This document shows, one piece after another, positions 24,481 to 38,119 of a stretch of DNA of 64,000 nt. Numbering within the stretch: position 1 is the first letter of the stretch; every line of letters begins with the position of its first letter. Below the pieces are notes generated by a model. It was not told the DNA's origin, did not search any database, and worked only from the letters and a program-made list of their open reading frames with translations. Both the position numbers and the translations under genes were made by a program. The DNA comes from Setophaga petechia (Eukaryota > Chordata > Aves > Passeriformes > Parulidae), in NCBI GenBank assembly GCA_024362935.1, contig JANCRA010000014.1:11959258-12023257 (forward strand). Reading direction: 5' to 3'.

Positions 24481-25880
24481 GTGCTGTTCCTGTGCCCTGC
24501 ATCGTTGCTTCCTCTTACACTTCTGAATTTCTTGTTCCTACCAGTGATGTTGGCATCACCATCTGTTCCCTTTTCCAACATGTCAGTTTGTGTCTTTGTC
24601 CTGTGTTTTATCTCTCATGATGCGCTCTTCACCAATGAAATGTTTAAAAGTGGTGTGAGGAAAGTATTAGTCTATGATATAAAAAGGAAGAAATCTATTT
24701 CTCCCACTCATTTTCTTTCACTGAACATGTGTGGATTTTTAAAGCAAGGGCTTAAAAATAATTATGAAAGAATTATGAAAATACTACAAAAATGCTACAT
24801 ATGAGATTTTCTAATGCTTTGTGTAGGCACAACTGGATTTGGTGCATATTTCAGATTGCAAGTGAATAAGGAGACAATTTCTGCCTTATACTACCAAAAA
24901 TAGATGGGCTTGTAGTTTCATCTTAATGTCATTTTAGGTGTAGCTTTTACACACAAAAAAAAATTCCTTCTAATATCTGATGCAAAAGCATGCAAAGATT
25001 AGAAAAAAAGGAGAACCATGAATAAGATCAAAAGTATTCAGACTACATTGTTTCATTTTAAAATCACTCTGAGGATTGTTTTCTCCCTCGAGATCATGAA
25101 GAAAGTGCCTCTCCAGGGTTTTACTTTGGCATCACTTGTCACTGAAGAACATCTCACAGCTGTATGGTGATCTCTGGACATCTATCTGATTCTCAGAAGC
25201 TTCCATTGCCAGGTCCTGATGATGCTACTTTTTTTGACTAAACACAGCTTCTCTTGATCAGTTGTTTTGGACATGCTGAAAAAAAAATAGTGAATTAGTA
25301 TGTGTGATATTACCCAGTGACAAATAAGTATGATTTGTCTTTTTGTTTATAGAATAATTTGTTGGGGTTTTTCCACCTTTTGTATGCAAAATCTCTAAGG
25401 CAGTTCCACAGTGATATGGGAAAAAAGCCCTCCTATATGTGCAGTACTCACACTGATACTCCTGAGCAGAGGATTCAGTAACATTCTCCATTTTATATTC
25501 AGTGTCGTGAAGACGAAAGCTTAAATAAGAAGACTACAATTAGTTAACATGCCCTGTTATACAAAGCTTCAAATCTCAAGTGAAATATGAAAAGTGAGCA
25601 CAAGAGCAGGTGCTGCAGCTGGCTGGCATTAAAGAAAAGGTTTCATTGCTGTCACATATTTGAAGCACAAGAAGATGGGAGTGTCTGCGATCAACATCAT
25701 ATTAAAAGCCTTTTCAAAGAAAATAAGTGATCCCAAACTATTTGGATGCTATCCAGATTTCTTTGGAAGCACTCTAATATGAGAATAATTGAAAGCAAAT
25801 CTCTTGATAAAGATTTAATGTTTATCTATCTTTATTCTGAGATCAGAAATTTATCCTACTACTTTACAGAGCTCAAAAGG
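24481..25880. other. Non-coding stretch, no gene seen
   Basis: An open frame of 108 codons at 24478-24804 on the plus strand gives a hydrophobic peptide without recognisable family features, and composition alone explains it. The rest is AT-rich without recognised repeats. Confidence 0.5.
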
Positions 25881-25992
25881 TGTGTGGATGTGGCACTTGG
25901 GGATATAGTTTAATGTTCAACATGGTGCTGGGTTTACAATTGGACTCGATGATCTTACAGGTCTTTTACAGCCTTAAGGATTCTATCCTTAC
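25881..25992 (+). mobile_element. CR1 LINE 3' end, degraded
   Basis: Ordered words are TGTGTGGATGTGGCACTTGG, GGATATAGTTTAATG, ATTGGACTCGATGATCTTAC, AGGTCTTTTACAGCC and GGATTCTATCC. These are the classic avian CR1 3' untranslated words GTGGATGTGGCACTTGGGGA, CATGGTTTAGTG, GTTGGACTTGATGATCT, AGGTCTTTTCCAACC, GATTCTATGATT. The element is truncated to about 110 bp, in forward orientation, with no coding part. Confidence 0.85.
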
Positions 25993-27814
25993 CTGTCACA
26001 TTTATAGGATCATATTCTTGACTTATGTGCTTTATTTCAAAGATAATTTGAGAAACAGTGAAATGCACTGAGGTTCATCCTGCTAAGGATCCATAGCATT
26101 TGTGAATCAACAACCTTTTAATGAAGCTATAAGACAGTAAAAGATGATTATACAAAATATTCCTGAACTAGACTGTGTCAGTCTGTTACATGCAAAAATA
26201 GGTAAAGATGTCCTTGAAATTATGTATTTTAAATGTTTAAAGTTATTTGCAGAGGGTGATGGGGCAGAATTTAGATTTTCAATGAAATACACCAAAACCA
26301 CAATTTACACCAGCTATTTTATAAAATAAAAGATAACTTTTGAATAATCTTTTCTCATTTTTTAATGTATTAAGCTAGTTAACAATATGATAGAGAGGAC
26401 AGTGAAAATTCAGTTCCAGCTCCAGATCATGAAATGAACTGTTCCCCTTCCTTTTTTTCTTGTCTCCACATAGATAGAGCTTTATTTACAAGCATTAAGA
26501 GATTGTTGCAATCTTTACATTTGTGAAGAATGACAAGGTATAAGAAGAATTATTTCATGTTTGTTTTGCTCTCATACTTGTGCTGTTGTTTTAAGCCCAG
26601 CTAGAGATGAACCAGAGAGGTTTTCAAGAAGGAGCAGGAAGACAGAGAGATCTGCTCCTGAACAGTTACTTGCTACAAAAATTATCTTTGTATATTATAT
26701 TTCCTTGCTAGAAAGTCCTGGATGTGCCTACAAGTAGTGACAGAGAAGATTTTTTTTCCTGAAGATACGCTTGGATATTGCTTGGTGCAAATGCTGAGTC
26801 ACCACAGAGGTGTCAGGATGGAATTGCACTCGTGTGTCTGAGAAAATTGACCTGGGCAGCTGTTTTCTTTAGATACAGGTAAATAATTGCCAGTGAAAGT
26901 TTCAGAATTCTTCAATGTTTCTGAGTGTAGAGGGCTGGATGACAATCAACGATTGTTTCCTCAAGGTTCAAGACTGATGCATCTCAACAAAGAGAAAATT
27001 AAAGAAGAATGTCAGGAGGCAATGTGTCGAGGCAATTCTCGAGGCAATGTGTCCAGCATGTGAGTGTTAAACCATTAATTTGGGAATGTTCTGCCCCAGC
27101 TTGCTGTTTTGCCATCATATTGTGATATTGCCATATTATAGAATTACAATCCTGACCGTTCAACTGGTTTCACCTCTTTCTCTCTAGAGCTGTCTATTTA
27201 TCTTGACAAACCTTTGAGCATGGTCACTAAGGCGGGAGGGTGTTTCTGGATATTATTTAAATATCAATTATTCAGACTTAGCATGAGAATAATTTCTTTC
27301 TGCAGTGCCAGTGCATATGTGCCCACAGTAGTCCAGTGCTGGTTTGAATGGATATCCAAAGGAAACTCTGCCAACCAAGGTCACTGTTGTTGGATGCAGT
27401 TGTAATAATTCCAATAAAATCACCCAGATGCTTAAAACCAGTCAAACTGCCAAACCCTGAGACTTAACAACAGAAATTTTTAAGATTGTTTGTCTGCTTT
27501 TCCTTTTCACCTTTAAAGAGATGTGGCTTAGCAAATTCTGTCATAGGCTGGAAGGTTTGTGCAGAAAGAAGGTAGTTAGCAAATAGAATTATGGGCAGAA
27601 AGGCTTTAATCCCTGCGGCCCCTATATAAGAACATCTGCTTGAATTACAGGCCATACATAAATTGTGTGTGCTTGTTTTTGTCACAGATCCTTCTCTTCC
27701 ACCCTCTGCTCCCCACATCTTATATGATACCCTGCAAAAAAAACCCACCCAAAACAAAAGCTAATTAGTACTTCCAGCCCCCCCATTAGTGAAACTTGAT
27801 ATGTTTACTAAAAA
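25993..27814. other. Non-coding stretch, no gene seen
   Basis: AT-rich with short frames only. It contains the small triplicated motif at 27016-27053 listed separately. A minus-strand frame of 97 codons at 27464-27757 has no recognisable domain. Confidence 0.5.
27016..27053 (+). repeat. Three tandem copies of a 12-13 bp motif
   Basis: GAGGCAATGTGTC (27016-27028), GAGGCAATTCTC (27029-27040) and GAGGCAATGTGTC (27041-27053) lie head to tail. The outer two are identical and the middle one differs. It is a micro-duplication of unknown effect. Confidence 0.85.
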
Positions 27815-28060
27815 AATAATTGCGACATTCCGTTCATAAATCTTTAGCAATGTCAGCATTATACTGATGGAATTATGATGTCCCAGTACAAATTGTCTGA
27901 CCTGCTTTATGTTCCCCAGCACATAATTAAGGTGGTGGTGTGTTAAAGGAAGTAATTTTGTTCAAAGCTTTGGCACCAGCAGTGCAATGTCTTTTGCTCG
28001 TATTACTAACAATTCCCAGTCAAGGTAGGAGCTGCACCGTGTTTGACTCTGAGATTAGAC
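27815..28060. promoter_or_regulatory. Candidate conserved non-coding element
   Basis: A complex stretch with retained CpG (TTGCGACATTCCGTTC, TGCTCGTATT, GCACCGTG). It carries a TEAD-like ACATTCC word, the homeodomain-like word ATAATTAAGG, and TTCAAAGC, a TCF/LEF-like word. No open frame of note. The regulatory role is inferred only from this appearance. Confidence 0.3.
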
Positions 28061-29815
28061 ATAACTCCTGTTGCTCTGAGCACAAGGCTTTGAGCAGCAC
28101 ATGCAAAATTTAAAATAATGTTTGGTGTAGTGACTTTGTCAGGATTTGAGTTTTACTCTCTTGAGGGTTTGAATGAGCAAATGAGTTAATGAATGATGAC
28201 AAGGAAACCTTAAAAACAACAAGCTTTAAATTTCATTCACAGGTAGTTTGAAATGTAACTTGCTTCCTTTCTTTGTAATTTTTGAACTTTATCGTTCTCT
28301 TCTTTGAAGAGAGAAACTTTAGGAGAGTATCTAACAGGCTCTTGAAACTTGTTAGCAAATTGAATTTTATTTTCAAAGTGCATATTCTGAATAATGATTT
28401 TAGAGGACCCATAGCAGTATAAATTTCTGGAGAAAGTGCCAGTGGCAATGTCACATCCTGATCCCACAGACAGCCAAGATTGTGTGCCTCACTGAAGTTC
28501 TGGACTAATCACACTGACCTTGTGTTAGTCCACAATTTGTGTAAAGAAACATCACAATGTTTCTGTACAATTCAGTCATGAAAATGTCTTCCTCCCCATC
28601 TGCAGTCCCTGGTGAGGTCTCCAAGCTTGTTGACTGTAACTTGGGGCTGAGCCTTTGTAAAATCAGATTTTATGAGCCTTTCTCATGTATTCTTCAGTGA
28701 CTTCCAGACACAACTCATATTTGCAATATTCCCTTACAGGATAAATCATAGGATTTGAGCATAAAAAAGTCAAATCATAGTAACTAACAAAGTAAATGTG
28801 ATCAAATGTATTTTCCTTACCCCTGTGAAGTATTTAGCCTTAGACAGATGATAGGGAATTGCTACTGTTACTTAAGTTTAGGATTTCAAATACCCAGTTC
28901 TTTGAACGCTGTGAAATTGCCTTTTGATTTCACTTGGCTTTAGCACACACTTGTAATGATGACCTCTTCTTTGTTATTATTTACTTATTCCCCAGAAAAA
29001 CAGGTTTTGGTTTAAAACTTTCATAGTTTTACACAGGTTATGTCTTTAAAGAGCTATCAATGCCATTTCTGTTTACAAGTCAAAAATACATACACTTTCA
29101 TTTCTGCTACAGCTAGTACATGGGTATAATGTTTACATTTGGCAAAAAGCAGAAATAGTCAGCTCTGTGTTTAGAAGCAGGTGTACATATTTGAGCTTAG
29201 CCACCAAAACTTTCCCCTTAAAGTCAGAACATTTAAATCTGGATAAGTTTTATTTTGTCTTTCCAGCTTGTTACATGGCCTAAATATATATACTAGTATA
29301 TCATCATTTTTATAGAGTCTCCTTTTTTTTAGATAGCATTCTAAGATTTTAATAAAGCTTGGAAGATATATTTTGATATCATTACATCTTCAACACATCT
29401 TCAACATCTTCAACACATTCCAAACAGAATAATAACCCAAAATATACATTTTAGAGCAATTTGCCTGCTGTGATATGGTACAACACTGGCCTTCTTGCTC
29501 TGTCTCTAAATGAAAACACTGACTAAAAGATCACAGAGATTCCTTGAAACTTGTGTTATCCATTTCAGTGGGTCTGAATGATCCAGGCATCTCATTTCAG
29601 CATGCTTTTCTACTGTCCATTCAAAACTACAACTAAGGCTCATATAAATTACACATCTCAACATATAGAAATAACTTATTGAAAATTCTGAATTTTAGTC
29701 ATCTTATATCTTATAAAAATACTGTGTAAATCTGTCTTTTTATGTCTTATTTCTGAGGTCTTGGAAATATGTTGTTGGACAAATTGTCTCGTGAGGCCAA
29801 AATTAGCTGCTGTTC
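28061..29815. other. Non-coding stretch, no gene seen
   Basis: AT-rich. It contains a small reiterated motif CATCTTCAACA (three near-tandem copies, about 29385-29417). No recognised repeats, RNA genes or exons. Confidence 0.5.
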
Positions 29816-30015
29816 TTTCCTTTAAAATATTAACTGCTTAATAATTTCCATGCAAATACACTAACAATTAATAATTGCATTGCAATGACTTGGCTGTTTA
29901 TAGCCTGTAAATTGAAGCATTAGGTGTATGTAAATATCTTGACTTCAGTGGGAAATGGAAAGACGCTGCTTAGTAATAAAAGCTGTCCTATTCAATTAGC
30001 AGAATGTTACATATC
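29816..30015. promoter_or_regulatory. Candidate conserved non-coding element with octamer
   Basis: The sequence is dense in homeodomain-type TAAT/ATTA words. It contains a perfect POU octamer ATGCAAAT at 29850-29857 beside CAATTAATAATTGC, plus AAGACGCTGC and TTCAATTAGC further right. This is the vocabulary typical of vertebrate developmental enhancers. Function is inferred, and no conservation data were available. Confidence 0.35.
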
Positions 30016-31094
30016 CTGCTTCCTTCTAAACACCACAGGCTCTCCTAAGCATTCACTGGGTTGGTGTTGACTAAGCAGCTGTTGCATTGCAGATTACAGG
30101 AAGCCTTGTTCTTAAAATTACCATTTGAAATAAAACAGAACAAAAATTTAACCAAGTATCAGTAGGGCTGTGGCTTAGCCATTTGAAAGGCAAAGCTAAG
30201 GAGTGGGGGAAATCAGGGTAACAATTATTGCTGAGAAAAGGTTCAGAGTGGTTGAAACTATTTGACAAATAGTCTGAGTAGAAGCAAAACTCTCAAATGT
30301 TTTCAACGCAATGTTGAAATGCTTCATTTTGAAAATGTCAAATGAACTGGTTTGATATTTCAAAATGTTTTGGGCCTGTGCATTGTAATGGAAGCCGAGG
30401 AAATAAAAGGCTGAGTTCATCCAGCTACTTGAGGACTCCTACCAAATAAATGCCAGGAGATGCCTTGGCTCAAGCACATCTCAGCCTCCCAAGGGCACCC
30501 TCGCCCTTCCATCAGATGATGTGTGCTCTGATTCTCATCCTGACAAATGTTTCACTTTGCATGGTCAGCTTGTATGTCATTGACTAGAGAAGGAATCCTC
30601 ACATCACAGAAGTTCAACCATATGCCAGAAGAGCCCAAATTTCTGCCCATGCCCTGAATTCAGCAGAGGCTGAACTGAGGGCTCTGAAGTCTCAAGGAAC
30701 TGTGTTACCCCACAGGGTCAGCTACTTTGTGATGAGACATCCTTAGGCTTCTCTTTCGTATGGAGTATTTAAATGTTCTTTGTTGAAGAGAACAAAAGCA
30801 GTCATAAACTACGTTTGGAATATCATTGAGTAATAATCCTTAGGTGCCTAATTATTTCATTCTCTTTCTTAATTTCTCCAAAACAAACTTCCTTTATATA
30901 TGGAGAATTTTTTTTTAACTTATTTTACTTCTGTGTTTTGAACAAGTCGTCTGACAAGAAAAAATAATCAGTATTTTCACATTCCTCCCCCAGATGGTTA
31001 AATTTTCAGAAATCACAATATGACAGTGAGTTGGATTGATGGAAGTTGCTGGAATGGAAGGATGAGAATTTCCCTTTACATCTCCTGGGTTGCT
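30016..31094. other. Non-coding stretch, no gene seen
   Basis: Includes a slightly GC-richer patch near 30440-30560 and otherwise AT-rich DNA. No gene, RNA or recognised repeat. Confidence 0.5.
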
Positions 31095-31158
31095 GTGTCA
31101 GTAGGTATAAGTCAGCATAACTCCATTCACTTCAGTAAGGTGTGCTGTTTTATACTGA
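31095..31158 (+). repeat. Ancient hairpin-type sauropsid repeat relic
   Basis: Contains GTAGGTATAAGTCAGCATAA, CTCCATTCACTTCAGT and a right part with CTGTTTTATACTGA. It follows the same pattern as the copy at 1965-2045: a GGTGTAAATCAGCATAACTC arm, an ATTGACTTCAATGG-like centre, then an inverted arm ending TTTACACCAG. It is highly diverged. Confidence 0.5.
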
Positions 31159-34100
31159 GCAGGGGGTTGACTCACTGTATTTTGACTTCTATTAGGTAAA
31201 CAAAGATTAGATGTGTTACTGGATTTGGGATTCCCCCCACTGATTTTAGTAAGCCCTTACTCCTATGCATCTGTTTTTTTAAAAAAATACATAAGTAATT
31301 GACTAAGTTCATATTATGAACATAAGGTAATTAAGGTTGTAAGTTTCTGGAAGACTAAGATCTAGGATTGTAAGTCTGGTACATTTGGAAAAAAAAATAT
31401 TTGTTCTATATATATTTGGCGATAGTTGTGTGTGGTTTTGTGCAAGTATTAAAAAGCATGTTTTCATTCCACCTCTCAATTGAATAAGATAAAAAAAACC
31501 CAAGCAAACTTAAAGATATTATATTAGTCTCCATTCAAGCAATGGTATAATCATGTCACTAGTTCCTGTGAACATAAGACCCTTATAAGAATCTTATTTA
31601 ACTTCTTTTTACAGGTGTCATCATCTACATCTGCATGGCTGAAGTCAAAATTTGTGTCATCAATATTTTATGGGCTTCATAAAAACTGAGGAATTTATGT
31701 ATGTATTATTTCAGATTATTTCACAATATTGTTAATCTACCATGTCCTCCCATCCTCTTTTAAAAGAGTTCCCCCATTGCAAAGCCATTATCACTTTTAT
31801 GAAAACAAAAAGAGTGCATGTTTATTTTCCAAAATGTTCTTCAGGACTTTCATAAGGTTATTTCACAAATTGTTAGTCTGTGTCCTTTGTCTTTTCTTCT
31901 CATCAATTCCATCTGCTGAGGAGCTATGTGAAATACCACTAAATCAGAGTAACCATGGTGCATCAGGCTGTGAAGAGCAGACCACACCACTAAGAGTCAA
32001 AAATCCTCCTATTTTCAACCCCATTGATGGTAGCATTGTACTCTTGCCTGATTAAAGTTTAAATATGTATCATGGTTCAAATTAAGATTAAAATGGGCTT
32101 TTCTAAATCAGGACCTTTTAACTGCTCTTCCAAAGTCCAATAAAGTCAGAATACTTTGGATTACTTTCAATGTAGTTAAAGGTCAAACCTCTGACTGCCT
32201 GTTTAGGGAAAACTGGTTTTTATTAGCCAAGTATATAATTTTAGTTTTTTGTACTGAGACAGTCCTGTTAAATTATGTCCCATTACCAGATTGCACAATT
32301 AAGAATTTAAGAAATGAAGTTAAGATTTTATTTTTAGCACAAATTTTTGTTTAACTCAATTTTGCAATGTAAATATTATGTATAAATATATGTCAACTGT
32401 GACATTTTATAGGAAGATAGCATATGATTCATAAACAAAGTATTAATTTAAATTTCTCATGTTTTTTCATTAATGCCTTTATTGTTGCTTTTTAGTGGTT
32501 TTTGTGATAATATTTTTTATAAACTTCAACAATATCATGTGACTCAAATAAGCAGTACTGTTGAAATTAAGATATATCTAGAGGATCATGGCATTACTTT
32601 CATAGTATTTCTTCTACTTTCACTTGAAGTCACAAGTCACTGTATAAGAATTCATTTTGACAAGATGTGTTGGGGGTGATGGGAGTCAGTATTCAGTGTT
32701 TGGTTTGCAATGGTTCATGAATGGACATTATTTGAGAAGCTATGTGCAGTTTGGGGGTTTTTTAACTCTCTTTCCATGGATTTTGGTGAACAGCCTGCTA
32801 GTGGCTGTTGCAGTGATTGCTCAAAACCTGTCCATGGTGGCTCTTGCCCATCCTTGAGTCAGTCCTCACCTGCAGCAGTGAGCGCTGGCCTCGTGTGAGT
32901 TGGCAGAACTTGGGCTGCAGGGCTGGGACTCAGCTCTGCTTGGGTTTAGTGTTGGGTCAGCCAGGGTGTCCATGGCAGGAGACTGTGAGCTTCCCCCACG
33001 GGACTGCACTGTCCTGCCTCTCAGCAGGGTTGTGGAGACAAAAATCACTTCAGGAGAGTATGTTTAATTTCTGCTCTGTTAAGGAACCCAAAAAACATTT
33101 CACATAAGAAACTCAGCCTCTTCTTACCTATCATAGACACTGATAAGTTGATAAAGTCAAACTTTTCCCTTTTCTCTGTGTTCAAACTTGTGAAAATTCA
33201 GTAACAGTTTTGCTTGCTGCCTGCTAACCTTAGGCCATTGAAGCAAAGCATCAGCAGGAAGTGAAAAACAAAAATATGTCTCAAATCCATGTGGTTTTAA
33301 GCCAATATCATAGACAAACAGGCAAGATATTAACTTTGTGCAGGCCATCAGTATTTCATTTTAAGCCATTCCAGATTAATATCTTCTATTGGTTTTTTCC
33401 TGTGTATAGGAAGAATCATACTTTCATTTAACATCTTAAAATATAAAGCATCTTTTGAATCAGTTTGGAAAAAAAAGATAGCAAGCTGACTCAGTGTTTC
33501 TGGTCAGTTTCCTCTGATTCCTTGTTCCAGAAAAACCCAACAGATACAAACCATGTATTTATGGAAAAATACTCAACGCAGTTCTTTGGTCTCTGATTTT
33601 GGGGAATGCAAACCCGCTAATTAATATGGGTCTCACTCTGACAGAAAAATCTCTAAAGCTCATTATAGCTTAGTATGTACCTTTGAAAAGACAAGTGCTG
33701 CATAAGCATCTTTCAGATGCACTTTCCATACAGGAGAGTTTGGAAATGTGTAAGCCATGGGAATCTTGCTCTGCTCCTGTCTGCCTTTACTCTCTGGATT
33801 TGCCAGTGGGGCATTGTCCACAACCACTGACTCTCGACAGTTTTGAGATAAACTTCAGCCCATTCCCCCTAGCCCCTAACCAGGTGCAGAATTTATATCC
33901 AACCTCCTGGCCCTGAGGCAGGAATGCTCCCCGGTGAGCTCTCCTGACACTATAGCACATCCTGCCACGACTTTTAACATCACTAGAGACATTTTTTCCC
34001 CCAAAGGAAATAATGACTTGCAGTAACACAGCTTGTTGTGAGATCTTGTTGGAAATCCAAACATGTGGCAATTTACGAGTGTCAGCAGAATTTTTTAGAT

Positions 34101-37100
34101 TTGTGTGGCAGTACGTGCTGTGCGTTAGATGTTGGAATCTGACCCTTCAGCTCTGCCACAGTGGTGTCCCAGGAAAACCATGGAGAGTTGCCTCTACTCT
34201 CTTTTCTATTTACTTTCTTTTCCTTATATTCTGCAATGTAATTTACCTATATAGCAATTTGTACTTGTTCTGCCTGTAGATTGTTTTTCACAATCTGAAA
34301 TCCTGCCCAAGACCTTTTAATTTTATCTGATCAATCAATTTTGATATCTTTTTTTTTCCTTGTACAATTCATCCTTTCTTTATGGAATTCTTGACTCACT
34401 GAAATAAGGTTTTAAAGTAAGAGGCAGAAAATGGTGAAGGCAATAAATGTATTTTTTCTTTCTCACTCCAATATTATGACAATTAGTATTTTTTTAATAA
34501 GAAAAGATTCTTTTTTTTTCCTACAAATTATGAAACTCAATTTCAAAAATCCAGTTTTAATACCTGTGTTCTGCCTAACTGGATCTGAAAACAATGTAGA
34601 TCTCAAACTGTTTCATGACAAAACAATCTTTGTCTTCAGCCTTGAGCAAGTGATACAGGGTTTCTGGTTATTCCTATTAAGAACAGCATAAATAAACCTG
34701 AGCACACTGCCATGTAATGTTCAAGTAGAAAATAGTCTTATTACAGACTGGCTTGACTGAAATTTGGATTTGGCATGTTAAACATGTTTTACATCATCAG
34801 TTTTTGTTACTGCTGTTGGCACTAGACTGCAACATGATTGAGAGGTTTTGATGACCTCAGCTTCTGCAGTTTATTAAGTCATCCAAACAAATAAAGAGGT
34901 TCTGTCAAGTAGCTTGCTCACAACATCTGCCTTACCTGTATATTTTGATGCTCTGGTATAATTGTAATTTGAATTTTAAGTGTCTATCAGTGAGGAAAGA
35001 AGGGGAAGAGAAAGCTCCTATTCTGTGGCTGAAAGGAAAGGGAAAAAGACACCTTGGCTACCATCTCTATTGAATACATAATGAAAGGCTAAGAAAACAA
35101 ACTTTTAATGGCCTCAAGACTTGGTCCAATTAATAAAATAAGCATGCTTTCATTCTGAAGACCAGTAGCAGTCAATTATGATTAATACAAGTATTGCTGA
35201 AATTTCATAGGGAGGCAGAAACATCAACTGCAAGAAACAGAGCAATGTATTCATGTGAAGGAAGCAGATTTGTTTTATGAAAGTACTTTTTCCTGGGCCA
35301 GTGGCATATCCAGTGTCTCCTAGTTCTCTGCTAGAATCCAGATGGTTCTGCATTGCAGAGAGAACAATGCCATTTTAACAACAGTTGATTATTTCTTCAG
35401 AATTGGAGATTTTCAGAGCGCTTTTTCCTCAGTTCTCAGCTGACACAGGACTGATAGTTAGGACATGCGAAAAATGAAAACCTTAAAAACTCAAAGGTTT
35501 TATTGTTTCTAAATCGGATGAAACTTTTTGAATTTTACAAATCCTCGTAGTGGTAAAACTGATGGTTTGAGCCAGGTTGAAATAAGAGCAAAAATAGCTT
35601 TCCTGTTGGCATTTCAACACATCTGTCAGGGAACACATCTGTCGGCTTTGGCACAGTGGGAAAAAGAGAAGACCAAAGCAACATTGAGCAACTCTGGTGA
35701 TCCCCAAAACCCTCTTAAAGCAGAAGTCAGTAAGATTTAGCTCAGTGGAAAGTGTGTATTGGTTTCATTCCCCCAGCCATGCTGCTGGAGGTGCCTGTGT
35801 GCGGCTGCAGGGCCCCAGGGCGGTCCCCGGGCCTGGCTTTGCCCTCCCGGGTCGGCAATGCTGGGGATCACATCCAGAGGGCAGGAAAGTGTTTGGAGAT
35901 GGGGTGTTCCCATTTTCTTCTTCCTTTGAAAGTGTAACGTAGCATGGAATGCATGTAGGTCTTAGTACCAGCTGCTTCTTACATTTTCAGAGGAAGATTA
36001 CCTGAGGTCAACAGCAAGAACCTCATGAGGCCTGTGGAGGCCTGGTGAGTGTCTCTGGCTGTGTGTGATCACTCCTTGCAGTGCCCTGCCTGAAGTACAT
36101 TGTGTCATCTCTTCTTGGAAAGGTCAGCTCACCTGGGTTATCTGATGCTGGCCCTAGGAGGCTACTATAACCTAGGAGGTTGTGGTAAATGTGTCTTCCT
36201 GGCAAGCACAGGCATGACTAGATACAAATATGAGATTACAGCTAAACTAACTGCATTTTCAGATGACATCTTGTCATCCCTGTGCCATGCCTCCGAGCTC
36301 ATGCAGGCACTTGGCATTTGTGTGTGTGTAAATCCAACCAGACCATCCTGAATGGGCAGTCAGGGCTCTGGGTGTTGGTACCAGCACTCAACACATTGCA
36401 GACTTCAGTGAGACTTGACTAGATCACATTCTAGAGATCTCATATAGAAATGCAGCTTGCTCTTTCCTTACAGAGCAAAAGGGAAGGTCAGAGTACTCTG
36501 TGTCATGACACAGAAAGGTCTCTTTTCTCTTAAATTAGGAATTTGCTGTGTAGTAGTTTGGACTATCCTATCACCATGAACAAAATGCTGGCACAGGCCA
36601 CTAAAATGACAGTCTGCTTGGCTGGATCAGTCTGGGGGAGTTTGCAGTGATGCCAGCAACTCAGAAGTGCATCAGAAGTTGTTTTAAAGTACTGAAAAGC
36701 AACGTGTAAACAGTGAGCAAACACATGAGTAAATGGAGAATGAAGTTGTCATCAACTGTCCTTCTGTGGAAGCAGGAAAATGCATGTTTTAAAACGTAGC
36801 TAGTAGCAGAACTCTCTCTTTTATTTGCTGCCTCAGTGAGTCCCCAGCTCTCAGGAATCCAAAGCTGATCATTTTCAAGTCCACCTTCACAATATATCTG
36901 TTTAAACAGCCTCAGAAATAACCCTTATGGAAAATAATGGAAAAAAGGCACACTGTCCTTCAAGTCAATATTTTCCTTGTGGTTTTAATTCAGGTCCTGG
37001 TCAGAAGCTAATGGGAATTATTTTTCCTTTGACTTCCACAATCTTTGAATCCAGTCTTTAGCATGCACAAATTCACGAAAAGCTGGGGAGCATGTTTATT

Positions 37101-38119
37101 CCCAAAGTGAAGCAGTCTTACAGGCATTTCTCTTTTTCTTCTAAGGCTGCCCTTTTCTCTTTGGAATAAAGATGTGGGCAATAGGCCATGTTTCAATGTC
37201 TGAGACCATCTGCCAATGCAAACTGAAAAAAATTAATTATGAATGGTGTCTTCCCATGCTAAATCATTTATTGTAAAGGAGTTTTTCAGCTTGTTTGTAA
37301 TGGCTGTAGCCTAAGGGTGCACACTGTATAAATTGCCTGATTACAGGATACAGAACACTTCTAAATAGGCCTCAGATGATTAGGAGAGGGGAAAGAAATT
37401 AAAAAGGCCATTTCCCTTTAGGTATGCAAATGGATTGCAGAACAATAGACAAAGATATGAAAGACCATGATAAAACATACCCTCTTTTCTTTTACCTTAA
37501 ATGATGTACTAGGCAAGTAGCAAGCTTCATTACATGTGTCAGCAGAGATGAGAATTGTTTCATAATTGAAACAATGCTGTGCCAGATAGTGCATGTTAGA
37601 TTTCAAGATAAAGTACCAGTTTTTGTGTCCTCAAGCAGTTTGGGGTTTGCTGCCCAAATCTGTTTTAGGAATGGTTGCATTCTGACCTTGTTTAATTTAA
37701 CTCTGCCTACTTTAGCCTCTTTTGAGTTACCTCTTCAACAGAAAGGACTAAATTTGCTTTTGTCCCACTAGATTCTCCTCTCAAGTCACATTGACGTGTC
37801 TGCCTCTCCTGAGCAGGCAGTGCTGGTATTTTGATGCCTGTTTGAAGGTATCTGGGTGTGTTTAGACAGCTCAGTGAACGGCAGGAGCCATCTCCAGTCT
37901 GTCACACCCTTACACAGATCTGCACCCCCTCTTTCCCATGCCCTTACACACATACACATCTGCGTGGGACAAGCATCTGCTATTTGCTGGGAGCCTGAAT
38001 ATTTGGGGAGAGAAAAATTTAAGTTTCCTGGTACTAAAGTAATTCAAATGTCTTAACAGTCAACAGCAGCTCCAAGGGAACTGAAAGGTGAGAGGTGATA
38101 GATAATATTGCCTTTAAGT
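31159..38119. other. Long non-coding stretch, no gene seen
   Basis: Seven kilobases without a supportable gene. The longest frames (108 codons at 31729-32055, 96 at 32817-33107) overlap others and lack motifs. A GC-richer, CpG-poor patch lies at 32740-33050 and a small CpG-rich patch at 35800-35855. A T-rich run occurs near 34351. No tRNA, repeat family or exon was recognised. Confidence 0.5.
35800..35856. other. Small CpG-rich patch
   Basis: Five CpG in about 55 bp (TGCGGCTGC, GGCGGTCCCCGG, TCCCGGGTCGG) within an otherwise CpG-poor region. It is too short for a standard CpG island. It might be the remnant of a GC-rich insertion or a regulatory site. Confidence 0.45.

Noticed and set aside
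32740..33050. GC-rich patch as an exon or CpG island
   Set aside because: CpG is sparse and no splice-bordered open segment or recognisable peptide was found.
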